Below, one piece after another: positions 54,401 through 62,831 of a stretch of DNA of 64,000 nt. The notes below the pieces were generated by a model, which worked only from the letters and a program-made list of their open reading frames with translations, was not told where the DNA came from and ran no database searches. Position 1 is the stretch's first letter, and each line of letters opens with the position of its first letter. The position numbers were made by a program, and so were the translations under genes. The stretch is from Cellulophaga sp. Hel_I_12 (GTDB lineage Bacteria; Bacteroidota; Bacteroidia; Flavobacteriales; Flavobacteriaceae), in NCBI RefSeq assembly GCF_000799565.1, contig NZ_JUHB01000001.1:1739501-1803500 (forward strand), in the 5' to 3' direction.

Positions 54401-55008
54401 CACGTCAATTTGTAGAAAATGAGGTAATGGCAAATGCAAATACGCCAGCTAGACAAACGATGATGAATTTTATAGGTTCAAATACTGTTGCTCCTGTAGT
54501 AGGAATTGCAGGATATTTAAATCATGGCAGGCCAGCGTATGCCGGGATTCCTGTTGAAATGATTAATGCGGCGATTATTGAAGTCGGCGATAATTATACG
54601 AAACAAGTAACCGCATTATTCCGCATTTATATTCAAACGGTTAATAGAGCAGCTTTAAGATTAAATCGTGAAGATCGCTTAGAACTTATATACAATACTT
54701 TGGCAACTAGAGTTCCTAATAAAATAAAAGTATTTAATCAAGGAATGAGAAATAACGGTTTCCCTGATTACGAATTTAGTTTTGCCGAAGCCAATGAGGT
54801 ACTTCCATGTATAAATCCTGAATTTAATATGACTTTATTAGATGGTCCCGATGGCGTACGTATATCACCATTACTAATGTGGTTACATAATGATTCTGAA
54901 TACTCAAGCCCCAATATATCTATGAATTATGATACCACAAATCCAAGTGTTAGAAGATATAGAGGATATTATAATCTAGGCGCATCGCTTAGTGTTCCAG
55001 AACCTTAA
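48469..55008 (+). CDS. Giant multidomain protein with papain-like cysteine protease and possible lysozyme-like domain
   Basis: The frame is open for 2179 residues. A later ATG at 48568 (MASIQNTFTY) gives 2146 and may be the real start. No signal peptide is seen. In order: a beta-rich N-terminus; a carboxypeptidase-regulatory-like fold (about 428-490, RIRGKVLQNADKYKLDGLTI); an Asp/Cys-rich DDCDCHTPK; a core with YSLPLAPGQKKQIVVFETSH and a Gly/Ser/Ala-rich stretch (744-780); ANHNHCHSLTMMYFEVLRHY. Near residue 1624 is MSCWATAATMM, with H1724 (SPHARILYGI) and N1740 (FVNPANG): the catalytic triad of papain-like C39/C70 proteases. About 1880-1910, VSEHEGKVTAINTW and DFTWGAGF suggest a lysozyme-like fold. 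It resembles large secreted or injected toxins, but no delivery genes are near. Confidence 0.7.
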   Translation: MLVLKLRPNLNENIFRYKNKPSKTSLSLLNLVVMASIQNTFTYENTSGQTEFEQVTIEVVLPKFSFRLSDQEIKRYISGNEIFKTTHRLQTNNYKVNLPLNKLVETDIKDIYGFFLYHFIEVINVEKNINDFSFQFTVNLKDEQGQEFASEVFEGIYYQKEASSSDYDLRNYRKEFLNFEQTYGPLDNLNAKGLAKLPKTKDKNVFIINKQAYELFKYIFSTINSDQVPVSDVFVLDFIQILTDLSDKLPKLITTKAVISYTQLADFFKNKGYNISKELYDYVITNFAKLFDFPLSLPDIQPLHILGTVEIITEKELTMSDLDFYDFTVEYSQNNGTPKILRYNWSEYDDNIVANKINFGFGQNETILAHSITEYITVKIKSYEGAILWEKKYSSNDNELRNLEIVINEYQPGKNTIDSSTGKPKSIKRIRGKVLQNADKYKLDGLTIIIQAKKEGDDLFRIASATKTDKSGNFSLDYPYGDYLEAQALVSLMPNSPVDLAINEETPNETISDDFIYLLLTDAHVIENEEVENPEDDCDCHTPKNKAKRLPDQADLIESDEYTQDIGGTCLNLSTPNRTLKEYSYNAIVRISDPDISNYILQKKISNDKIQYDLVRQGGKVSRNVVDLDNPILWEDAPDAKENLSLYQAVTVATGHILYYKSVFKADGYSLGDLVYSLPLAPGQKKQIVVFETSHSLIGAESQSLSQAESLSAGLLSDRFITDEITAGIGENLSGKSKAHTSGMSAGLGASASYGGIGASLGIAGGFSNSNSSATQNSSRNISQFFGEKLRQSLMQNAESYRELNASVVTTVTEDQNYGVTTEVVANHNHCHSLTMMYFEVLRHYAIYQEIAHVEECVFVPLLMTHFTTENIHKWKDVIAPKLRPIPSNTYLQPFSYFLKRKQHPLLKAFDANERIKTNYTKVEFPPENTTYADGTINQITGSFTMNVDIPRPKSKYDRIKSLPKPFPRSEVDPMKTAKKGFFDGFLAVMSGGLSTLVTGPPGSDVQYTGIAEEVLVKEALADEFITIDANFQSVPPNKTIRVKTFQPRSISLNILSHRFDMEYTGEEFFEDGIIDKKLWTTYAKILGYGSGNGVYDMLDYYFAGRLIYEWDEIFYQDLLPLVFAKIVDTLELHWGSITVTTVGGVERLRHSGDGFNLDFSTNSKYTGGDKKIVVNFNSTGIVGKIRSELPMYLSVSTSNTNALELKNHVKLNLGKVSIDYTTDFFTGSLYRGYVNDDLLDGSNLYIPQNSRDKTDPRREDEYLVNELIEHLNSNIEYYNKLLWRNLDPDRRYMLLDGFNIQTYTSSGHKSVMRSLASVVKNELITITGNSLVFPVSDGFRVGRDSILEEIGDGVVQEISLLDHYKPLTPVPPYRISVPTRGVFMEAVQGSCDACEMVKENSSQDWDKFRTDEPTSIATVITPTPTVTDYKPQYKDFAQPLVNIQNAPDAPAPAAGLSQLSELLGKAGVFNDITGLAGNQDNVIRTYLSNQENAKAFAEMSKSLATQQHNTTNRDGISEDITRARRAGTITDEDAQALTRQHLQQQIDGGESLRETAQFDRESSRPSLAEVAAAAASSGRSVQAERTDSDGTHESIEVSGERNEGTISVMHNIDPIQQPSSMSCWATAATMMINWKNGRSSRIDDVLIDAGNNLNPPDENYYLNMYNANIGLQANEKDRFISSLNMVGSEPANYPLSQYIEWLRNYGPIWVTTDANEGEDFSPHARILYGIEESQLHFVNPANGNQEQQSFTEFINDFEQMVIDNPARNPLFIQVVRFTERILTTAEGGGDARELYRNTTIGRRLISGDAIQGHTVNVGTNSVRVGGINYRLRNGSQWGIIYGGRNIAIFRDALNDLAATYRAEGNMDSDFKALATLGFELVSEHEGKVTAINTWDSMDFTWGAGFADARLNNFLRFLPNTGDLANLLNQVPWLRGNRFNRELFRRGPEHLNLDNFHLLTQSIETNNTFFSQLTSAQARQFVENEVMANANTPARQTMMNFIGSNTVAPVVGIAGYLNHGRPAYAGIPVEMINAAIIEVGDNYTKQVTALFRIYIQTVNRAALRLNREDRLELIYNTLATRVPNKIKVFNQGMRNNGFPDYEFSFAEANEVLPCINPEFNMTLLDGPDGVRISPLLMWLHNDSEYSSPNISMNYDTTNPSVRRYRGYYNLGASLSVPEP

Positions 55009-55927
55009 TATATAATAGGCCAAATTGAACAAAACCAAGTACAGGCAGATTCCATAAAAATTGAGGCTACTTGTACTTTTACATAAATTAACAAAAAACC
55101 GATTATAGTTTTAAAGTAGTTATACGTTTACTTACCACTAAAATGGTTTGATATTATCAATCTGGTAATTACAACGAAATATCTCAACTATTTTTTGGGT
55201 ATTTTAACAGAAACGTTTTAAATAAAAATGTGTATTGCCAATTTCAAATCGATTTTGAATTTAGTAGAAATTTTTCAAACAAACTTATTTAGCTCTTTAT
55301 TCTTGATTGCGGATTTCGAATAAAACATTAAAAAATTAACTAAAAATATTTAAAAGTAAATCAATGTCGTAGACCAATAATTCATTAGAAAATTTTTAGT
55401 GAACCTATATAAAAATGGTTATTTTAAAGGGTAAATTACGAGTGAAAAAACTTTATACTTTTTTTAAAACTACAAAATGCCAACTTCTGCGTTACTTCAG
55501 CAACTTTTTTACCTCATCTTTTATTTAGCACATAAATAAACTTCTGTGTTGGGTAGCAGACAGGTAAACTAATAAGCATATTATTTGGGTCAAAATTAAT
55601 TCAATCCTAATAGTAATTTATAATTAAGCCATTGAAAACATGTGTTGAAGTTACAGTTACTTTCAGATTCTAATAAGGTTCCTGGCATATGTCCTGCACA
55701 TAGCTTCAAAGCTTCCGATTTCTATTCCACATGGTTTATTATTCCTTAAAAAGTGGACAGCGGGTAAGCTCCATTTCAAACTTCAGCTTTATCGTCTGAT
55801 CTGCTTTAGATACAGCTCCACTAGAAAAATTTAGCGGAGCGCCTATTAATGTTTTACTAATTTACTTGTAAAACACTGTTGAATTGAAGAATTTTGTGCT
55901 GCCTATAAAAATTGAAAGCAGCCCTTT
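55009..55927. other. Gene-free stretch
   Basis: About 0.9 kb of AT-rich sequence with stops in all frames. No promoter of clear consensus, and only short hairpins (e.g. GCTCC ... GGAGC near 55815-55840). It gives no support for an immunity gene after the giant protein. Confidence 0.5.
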
Positions 55928-56491
55928 ATGGAGATTGAAAAGTTTATTTTTTGTCTTGAAGCCATTCCAGATGTAGAGATTGAGCAGACTACCGAAGTGA
56001 TGAACATCTTAGAGGATATGGCCTTACAACAAGATATTAGCAGTATTTACAAAGCTTGTGACACCATCGAAGGCTTGGAGGAAAGCTTAAATACCTTGCT
56101 GTACGACGATCACCATTTTAAAGATTACGAAATTATTTATCTGGTGGTACCCGGAGCGGCAAATAACATACTGCTGAATGAATATTACTACAGCATTGAA
56201 GAGATTGCAGAACTATTTGAAGGAAAAATGAAAGGAAAAGTGATTCATTTTGCAAACCAAAAAATCTTAGATCTAACGGACGAAGAGTCCCAGTACTTTT
56301 TAGATGTCACTGGCGCACGTGCTATTTCGGGCTATGGCACTACCCACACTGAAATTTCGAGTAGCAGTACCATTGATCGTGTGTTTTTTAGTCTTTACCA
56401 AGAAAACGATGATTTTAAAGAGGTGGTAGAGCTGATGTTTCAAAAACATTATAACCTCTGCAAGTTACTGGACTTTAGATTGTATTATTAG
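55928..56491 (+). CDS. DUF6642-like protein
   Basis: The 187-residue acidic protein reads EKFIFCLEAIPDVEIEQTTE, YEIIYLVVPGAANNILLNEY and GARAISGYGTTHTEISSS. This pattern I recall as DUF6642, a Flavobacteriaceae family of unknown function. The repeating alpha/beta plan with a central GYG turn suggests a Rossmann-like fold, perhaps CHAT- or NAD-related. The gene stands alone. Confidence 0.65.
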   Translation: MEIEKFIFCLEAIPDVEIEQTTEVMNILEDMALQQDISSIYKACDTIEGLEESLNTLLYDDHHFKDYEIIYLVVPGAANNILLNEYYYSIEEIAELFEGKMKGKVIHFANQKILDLTDEESQYFLDVTGARAISGYGTTHTEISSSSTIDRVFFSLYQENDDFKEVVELMFQKHYNLCKLLDFRLYY

Positions 56492-56563
56492 CGGGTTTTT
56501 TATAGTAAAGTGAGCTCAAGTCTAAAAGATATACCCGATAAACTTTAGATAAAAATGTTTGTA

Positions 56564-58021
56564 CTATCGCGCATTTACATGGGTTTGCAACAAACGTTTT
56601 TTATCTTTTTCTACCGCAGGGTGTTTTCGATGTGCCCAAATTTTATCTCTAGCGATTCGCGCACTTTCTTGTAAATCTACAATGGGCAAAGGATAGGCCT
56701 CCCCGATTAGCACCCCACAAAAATTCTGTTCTAGGAGCGTCATTTTCCAAGGTTCGTGAATGTGGGTTACGGGTACATTAGCCAGCTCTGGTAGCCATTT
56801 TTTGATAAACCTTCCTTCTGGATCGTGCTCTTGTGAATTTTTTACCGGATTATATAAGCGCACCGTATTGATCCCTGTGGTACCGGCCTGCATTTGAAAC
56901 TGCGGATAATGAATGCCTGGTTCATAGTCTAAAAACTGCCGTGCTAAATGATAGGTACCTTCGCGCCAATCTTGGTCTAAATTAAGGGTCAAAAATGACA
57001 CCACCATGGCACGTATTCTAAAATTAATCCAGCCTGTTTGTTCCACTGCCCGCATACAGGCATCAATTAAAGGAAAGCCTGTGGTACCTGTTTTCCAAGC
57101 TTTAATAAAGTCTTCATTTTTAGCATGGGCTAAAAGCTCGTAGCCTGTATTGATACACTGCGTTTCATAGCGGCATTCTACCTCGAACTTTTGAATAAAA
57201 TGGCAGTGCCAATGCAACCTGGTGAGCATGGCCGAAAAAGCCCTGCTATTTTTTGTGCCGTTGGGGTGGGTACCAATATACTGAAAAACTTGTTTTACAC
57301 TGATATTCCCCCACGCTAAATAGGGAGATAGCCTGCTGCAGGCTGTTCTACTTTCTGCAGGTTTTGAAATGTGCTTTTGATAGTTAAAACCTCGTTGCTG
57401 AACAAAGGATTTTAAATAACGCCATGCGTTTTGTTCGCCGGCAGGTTGGTACTGTTGAGGATATACTTTGAGGAGCGCAAGTAATTTATCGGGTATTAAA
57501 AAAGGATGTTCTAGCGGTACTTGGTTTGAAACGGTATAGGTATTTTGTAGCACTGGCGTATGCATGTTTACATGCCATTGTTTGCTCCAATCTACTCTGT
57601 TTTTTATGCCCCTTAAAATGCCATCGCGCTGCGATTCTTGCCAGGTAATCTGCTCTTGTTTGCAAAAAAAATTTACTTTTTTATCGCGTTGCCAGGTTAT
57701 TTGAGTGCCACTCTCGCGGTAACTAAAGATTGTTTTTATCGTGAAAATTGTGGATAAGTATTCAAAAACCTCAAGCGCTTCCCCATAAAACACCTCCACC
57801 TGTCTATGAAAGGGGGCTAAAACTTTATTTAAAGCTAGAATTGCATGGTAGTTAAATTGCAAATGCCTTAGGCTCGTATCTGGGTGTGCTATTAGAGAAG
57901 GCTCAAAGATATAGATGATCCGGTAGGGTATGCCAGCCTTTTCTGCCTTGAACAGTGGTTCGTGGTCCTGAGAACGAATATCACGCTTTAACCAAACAAT
58001 ATGTGTTGCTTGCATTTTCAA
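56564..58021 (-). CDS. Photolyase/cryptochrome-family FAD protein
   Basis: The 485-residue protein has the N-terminal photolyase alpha/beta domain ([27 protein letters not shown]) and the FAD-binding helical domain: [17 protein letters not shown], then [33 protein letters not shown] segment and [20 protein letters not shown]. These match light-driven DNA-repair photolyases and related cryptochromes of Bacteroidota. It repairs UV pyrimidine dimers by electron transfer from reduced FAD, or is a light sensor; the sequence does not decide. Confidence 0.88.
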   Translation of the reverse strand: MKMQATHIVWLKRDIRSQDHEPLFKAEKAGIPYRIIYIFEPSLIAHPDTSLRHLQFNYHAILALNKVLAPFHRQVEVFYGEALEVFEYLSTIFTIKTIFSYRESGTQITWQRDKKVNFFCKQEQITWQESQRDGILRGIKNRVDWSKQWHVNMHTPVLQNTYTVSNQVPLEHPFLIPDKLLALLKVYPQQYQPAGEQNAWRYLKSFVQQRGFNYQKHISKPAESRTACSRLSPYLAWGNISVKQVFQYIGTHPNGTKNSRAFSAMLTRLHWHCHFIQKFEVECRYETQCINTGYELLAHAKNEDFIKAWKTGTTGFPLIDACMRAVEQTGWINFRIRAMVVSFLTLNLDQDWREGTYHLARQFLDYEPGIHYPQFQMQAGTTGINTVRLYNPVKNSQEHDPEGRFIKKWLPELANVPVTHIHEPWKMTLLEQNFCGVLIGEAYPLPIVDLQESARIARDKIWAHRKHPAVEKDKKRLLQTHVNAR

Positions 58022-58464
58022 TGCCCTAGTTTTTTTTTAATCCTAAAATTACTTCCTTTTTCAATAAACACGGCACATACCCACTGCCATACCCATGTAG
58101 GATAGCAGCATACTATGGCTGGCAAAGATACTAAAGTAGACAAGATACTTAGGCTCTAAAGATTGCATTTGTTGTTAACTGTGACCTCAACCTTACATAT
58201 CGCATCGCAGTACCCCTAAAGCTTTTTTTAAGAGGTCTACTAAGGATAACTGATGCTTTAAACTGACCTGCACTATACTTCAAGCCAGAGCACTGTAGAT
58301 GGCGTTGATTTATGTTGGCTATTTTCTTACTTTTACAGGAAATACACTATTTAGAAAAAAGAGTTTAACACTTAAGAAATAGTGTGCATGTCAAGCACTG
58401 GGTTCCAGGCATAGCGATATGACGTATAGAACTTTGTGATGATCCCTATAACGAGCAGTAACCA
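58022..58464. other. Divergent gap between photolyase and kinase genes
   Basis: No gene found in 440 bases. The two genes are divergent, so both promoters lie here, but no full TTTG-N19-TAnnTTTG match was seen. Confidence 0.4.
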
Positions 58465-60813
58465 ATGATGACATTCCTAAAAAAATTACGCGATAGCGTT
58501 CGGACCAAAAACAAACTCAAGGCTGCCTTATTGGAGTTAGAAAAACTCAAGGCTGAGGTAGATTCGAAAGATCCGTATACTAAAATTTTTATTGAACAGG
58601 CGCCAACCGCAATTGCCATGCTCGATAAAAACATGCACTATATCGCCGTTTCTAAGCAGTGGATTTCCGACTTTAAAATGGAAGGTAAAGAAATCATTGG
58701 CCAGTGTCATTACGATACGTTTCCAGAAATAGGTGACGAATGGAAAGCCAACCATAAAAAATGCCTAGAGGGCGCTATTGACACGAATGATGGTGCTCCT
58801 TTTGTTCGCGCTGATGGTAGTGTGCAATGGATTTATTGGGATGTTCGGCCTTGGTATATTTCTGAGGGCAATGTTGGCGGATTGATCATGCATACTGGCG
58901 ATATCACCCACCTCAAAGAAAAAGAGGAGGAACAAATTTTTATTGAAAAAATACTCGACAAAACCAACGAAGTGGCCCGTATTGGTACTTGGGATATAGA
59001 CCTTATAAAAAATACGCTTTTCTGGAGTAAAATGGTTTGCAAGATTCATGAGGTACCTGAAAACTATGTGCCAGATTTAGAAGCTGCCATTGATTTTTTT
59101 AAGGAAGGAGAAAGTAGAGATACCATACGCAATGCGGTCAATGAAGCGATAGAAAAGGGTATTGCCTATGACGTTGAAGTAGAGCTGGTCACTGCCAAGA
59201 ACAACATAAAGTGGGCCCGTGCCATTGGGCAGGCAGAATTTGTAAATGGTAAATGTGTTCGCCTCTTTGGCGTTTTTCAGGATGTAAATGAGATAAAACT
59301 TTCGCAATTAGCTTTAAATAAAGCGCATACCGAATTAAAAGCCATATTTAATTCTAGAGCGGTAGCTATTGTAGCTATAGATATGGATGGTATCATAAGT
59401 CAGTTTAATCGGGGGGCAGAAATTTTAACGGGCTATACGGCTGAAGAAATGATTGGCTTGCAAAGTCCCAAGTTTTTTCATTTTCAAGAAGAGTTAGACA
59501 AGTTTAGAATTGATGTTGCAAAGCGATACAATAAAAACCCAATAGGTTTTAGTGCCCAATTAGAAATGTCTAAACACAATGCTTATGATACCCGTGAATG
59601 GAATTATAAGAGAAAAGATGGCTCTTCATTGCCTGTGCTATTAACCTTAACCTCTATGAAAGATGAGCAGGATAAACTCATAGGCTTTTTAGGTATTTCA
59701 ACGGATATTTCTGAATTAAAAAAAGCGGAAAATGAACTCATTAAAAAAAATCAGTTATTAAGTTTTGCCGAAAAAATAACCATGATGGGCAATTGGCAAT
59801 GGAACACCCTCACCAATAACGTAAAGTGGTCTGCTAACCTCTATACTATTTTTGGTGTTGAAGAAAACACCGCCATCACCTATGATACCTATTTTAGTTT
59901 TGTTCACCCTGAAGATAAAGAAACAGTAACGCAACACGTAGCGCGCATCTTTAAAGAAAAAAAATATATTGACTTAATGCATCGCATTATTCTAAGCAAT
60001 GGAACGGTTAAAACAGTACAACTTTTGGCTGAGGTAATTACCGATGATTTCGATAATGTGATTGAAGTCATTGGCACCTGCCAAGATGTGACAGAACAAA
60101 AAATAGCAGAAAATAAATTACAAAGTTTAGCTCAAAAGCTGACCAGTCAAAATAATCAACTAGCCGATTTTGCGCATATTACTTCTCATAATTTAAGAGC
60201 CCCCGTTAGCAATCTCAACTCGCTTTTAGATTTTTACAATACTGCCGAAAGTGAACAGGAAAAAAAGAGTTTATTTGAAAAGTTTGAAAAAGTAATTCAC
60301 CACCTTACCCTTACCTTAAATACATTGGTAGAATCTTTAAGAACAAAAAATGTAAGCCTAGAGGATTTAGAAGAGGTGTCGTTTGAAGAAGTGCTCCACA
60401 AAACAAAAGAAATACTGAGTGGTGAAATAATAAATACGTCGGCAATCATTACATGCGATTTTTCTAAAATGGAAAAAATTGTGTATAATAAGTTATATTT
60501 AGAAAGTATTTTTCTTAATTTGTTAAGTAATTCTATGAAATACAAGTCAGCGTCTCGTGATCCTGAAATATTTATTGAATCTGATGTAAAAGATGGAAAA
60601 GTAACATTACAATTTAAGGATAATGGTTTAGGGATTGATTTGGAAAAGCATGGTCACAAACTATTTGGATTAAATAAAACATTTCACAGACACAAAGAAG
60701 CCAAGGGTGTTGGCTTATTTATGACCAAAACACAAATCGAAGCCATGGGAGGTGTTATATCAGCCTCTAGTGTGGTTCATGAAGGGACAACCTTTCATAT
60801 AAATCTCAATTAA
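58465..60813 (+). CDS. PAS-domain sensor histidine kinase
   Basis: The 782-residue protein has a coiled start (residues 1-35), then at least four PAS domains (about 40-155, 165-275, 290-415, 430-555; HTGDITHL, VFQDVNEI and ISTDISEL mark their ends). The dimerisation helix carries H575 in ADFAHITSHNLRAPVSNLNS, and the ATP lid shows NSMKYKS (N box), DNGLGIDLEKHG and GVGLFMTKTQIEAMGG. There is no membrane span, so the signal is cytoplasmic. The receiver gene at 60819 follows after 5 bases, so the two form a kinase/regulator pair. Confidence 0.93.
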   Translation: MMTFLKKLRDSVRTKNKLKAALLELEKLKAEVDSKDPYTKIFIEQAPTAIAMLDKNMHYIAVSKQWISDFKMEGKEIIGQCHYDTFPEIGDEWKANHKKCLEGAIDTNDGAPFVRADGSVQWIYWDVRPWYISEGNVGGLIMHTGDITHLKEKEEEQIFIEKILDKTNEVARIGTWDIDLIKNTLFWSKMVCKIHEVPENYVPDLEAAIDFFKEGESRDTIRNAVNEAIEKGIAYDVEVELVTAKNNIKWARAIGQAEFVNGKCVRLFGVFQDVNEIKLSQLALNKAHTELKAIFNSRAVAIVAIDMDGIISQFNRGAEILTGYTAEEMIGLQSPKFFHFQEELDKFRIDVAKRYNKNPIGFSAQLEMSKHNAYDTREWNYKRKDGSSLPVLLTLTSMKDEQDKLIGFLGISTDISELKKAENELIKKNQLLSFAEKITMMGNWQWNTLTNNVKWSANLYTIFGVEENTAITYDTYFSFVHPEDKETVTQHVARIFKEKKYIDLMHRIILSNGTVKTVQLLAEVITDDFDNVIEVIGTCQDVTEQKIAENKLQSLAQKLTSQNNQLADFAHITSHNLRAPVSNLNSLLDFYNTAESEQEKKSLFEKFEKVIHHLTLTLNTLVESLRTKNVSLEDLEEVSFEEVLHKTKEILSGEIINTSAIITCDFSKMEKIVYNKLYLESIFLNLLSNSMKYKSASRDPEIFIESDVKDGKVTLQFKDNGLGIDLEKHGHKLFGLNKTFHRHKEAKGVGLFMTKTQIEAMGGVISASSVVHEGTTFHINLN

Positions 60814-60818
60814 GGCCT

Positions 60819-61235
60819 ATGCAAAAGAATCCTATTAATATCTGTATTGTTGACGATGACGATATTTACCAATTTACTTTAATTAAAACGCTACAGTCTT
60901 TTAAGCTACCCAAAAACATCATCGCTTTTGCCGATGGTGAAGAGGCCTTAAATTTTATGTTAGACCATCTTGGCGATGAGCATAAACTTCCGGATATTAT
61001 CTTTTTAGATATTAATATGCCGATCATGGATGGGTTTCAATTCATGGATGAATATGTTAAAATAAAACCTAAGGTAGGTAAGCTGATCACCATATACATG
61101 GTATCTTCATCTGTAGATGCTGTAGATGTAGAACGTGCAAGAAACATTAGCGCTGTTTCTGATTATATCATAAAACCCATACAACAAGGCGAATTAAAAT
61201 CTATTATTGATAAATTAGTAGGTGATTTAGACTAA
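60819..61235 (+). CDS. Single-domain response regulator paired with the kinase
   Basis: The 138-residue receiver domain has the acidic triplet VDDDD, D64 in FLDINMPIMDGFQF, S in VSSSVD and K in IIKPIQQ. It follows the PAS kinase by 5 bases and is its likely partner. With no DNA-binding part it should act through protein interaction or a further phosphotransfer. Confidence 0.93.
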   Translation: MQKNPINICIVDDDDIYQFTLIKTLQSFKLPKNIIAFADGEEALNFMLDHLGDEHKLPDIIFLDINMPIMDGFQFMDEYVKIKPKVGKLITIYMVSSSVDAVDVERARNISAVSDYIIKPIQQGELKSIIDKLVGDLD

Positions 61236-61747
61236 ATAGTTGATCGCTTGTCTGGGAAATAAGAATAGGATCGCTCCCTGGCTGTTGCTAGGGCCGAATC
61301 CGCTGCCAACTAAGGCCTAAATGCATATACCCTCTCCTCAAAACGATATAAAGTACTGCGCACCATTCAGTCCTTATAAGCACAATACACTAGCGAGTAC
61401 CTTAATACGCTTTTGCTTTAATGCATCATTTGCGTAAGCTATTGCTGTAACAAAAAACCTTTCGGATAGCGGCTCAACAGCTCAATTAGCTCGCGTTACA
61501 AGCTAAAAATAGACTACAAGGCCCACGATCTAAGTTATGGCCTACGGGAGCAGGCTTGGCAAAATCAACTGATTTTTTCTTATGATTCCTATATTGCTTG
61601 CTTTTTTGTAGGATTTTTATTACTTTTATACCTAAAAAGACCCAAAGTTAATGACTAAAATTTAACGGGGATACTTGCCCTACCAAAGCAAAGCGAAGTG
61701 CTTTCCCCAAAAACCTACAAATTTATTCCTCTAGACTTTATTAGCTT
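61236..61747. other. Gene-free stretch between the two receivers
   Basis: No believable frame of any length. No obvious repeat. Confidence 0.5.
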
Positions 61748-62164
61748 ATGAAAATTGAAACCGTGTGTATCATTGATGACGACCCGATTTTTGTCTATGG
61801 AACAAAAATTTTATTGAACCATAATAGCTGGTTTGGTTCTTCTGTACTTGTATATGAAAATGGCCAAGAGGCTTTAGATGATTTAACTGCCTTAGTCAAA
61901 AGTGAAGAAAAACTGCCTGACGTTATTTTTTTAGACTTAAATATGCCTACCATGGATGGCTGGGAGTTTTTAGATGAATTCGTAAAATTACCCATTAAAA
62001 ATAGGCCCAAGGTCTTTATCGTAAGTTCTTCTATAGATCAAAAAGATATTCAAAAAGCCCTTAGTTATGCGATCGTAGAAGATTTTATAGCAAAACCATT
62101 GTCGAACACACTCATGGCCAATATATTCAAGGCCATTTCAGAAAAGGATGAACCTGCGCTATAA
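61748..62164 (+). CDS. Single-domain response regulator
   Basis: The 138-residue receiver has IIDDDP, D63 in FLDLNMPTMDGWEF, S in VSSSID and K in FIAKPLS. It is a paralogue of the receiver at 60819 (similar length and order), but 500 bases away without its own kinase. It may serve the same PAS kinase. Not cotranscribed on spacing alone. Confidence 0.9.
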   Translation: MKIETVCIIDDDPIFVYGTKILLNHNSWFGSSVLVYENGQEALDDLTALVKSEEKLPDVIFLDLNMPTMDGWEFLDEFVKLPIKNRPKVFIVSSSIDQKDIQKALSYAIVEDFIAKPLSNTLMANIFKAISEKDEPAL

Positions 62165-62351
62165 TTTTTTATAAAAATACCTTAAAAACCAGAGCAGGCT
62201 TAATTAAAAAAAACATGCTATGGCTATAGGAACCTTTTTCTTGTAAACCAGTCCTGTTTAAAAGGACTACCCATTTCTCAACCCTAAAGTACTTTTTCAG
62301 AAAGAATACCATCTAAAGTAAGTGCTATTTAAAAATAAGCATCTATTTATG

Positions 62352-62825
62352 CTAATCTTGATAAGCAGACAACATCCAGACTAATTTTTCTTGCTGCACG
62401 ATATAATCGCTCATAAGCGCCACCGTACCTTCGTCATTAGCCTCGGAGGCCATAGAAAGGATTAGTCTTTCTTTTTGCAATAAAATCTTTAAAGCATCGA
62501 GAATAGCATCAATAGCTTTCTCGCCATCGGTTACGTTCTCAGCTGCTTTAATTTTACTCGTTTCTAAGTATTTTGAAAAAGAATGCAATGGCGTTGCGCT
62601 TAAGGTGAGTACCCGTTCGGCAATTTCATCTACTTTCAGCAGCGCATCGTTATACAGCTCTTCAAATTTAAGATGTAATTCAAAGAATTTTTTTCCTTTT
62701 ATATTCCAATGAAAGCCTCTGAGATTCATATAAAAAAGTTGGTAATCTGACAGTAACTCATTTAAGTGTGCTGCGGTGCTTAGTGATACTTTATCATCTA
62801 AACCAATGTTATTTGTATTTTTCAT
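62352..62825 (-). CDS. dps: Dps-family DNA-binding ferritin-like protein
   Basis: The 157-residue protein has the Dps ferroxidase pattern FHWNIKGKKFFELHLKFEEL followed by YNDALLKVDEIAERVLTLSA (H, D and E metal ligands in the two-helix core). Dps protects DNA from peroxide by oxidising Fe(II) and by compaction. It starts 6 bases after the stop of the MBL-fold gene, so the two probably share an oxidative-stress-linked transcript. Confidence 0.92.
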   Translation of the reverse strand: MKNTNNIGLDDKVSLSTAAHLNELLSDYQLFYMNLRGFHWNIKGKKFFELHLKFEELYNDALLKVDEIAERVLTLSATPLHSFSKYLETSKIKAAENVTDGEKAIDAILDALKILLQKERLILSMASEANDEGTVALMSDYIVQQEKLVWMLSAYQD

Positions 62826-62831
62826 ATTGTA

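Noticed and set aside
55009..55927. Search for an immunity gene after the giant protein
   Set aside because: No reading frame of believable length exists in this stretch; the next gene (55928) looks like a common chromosomal family.
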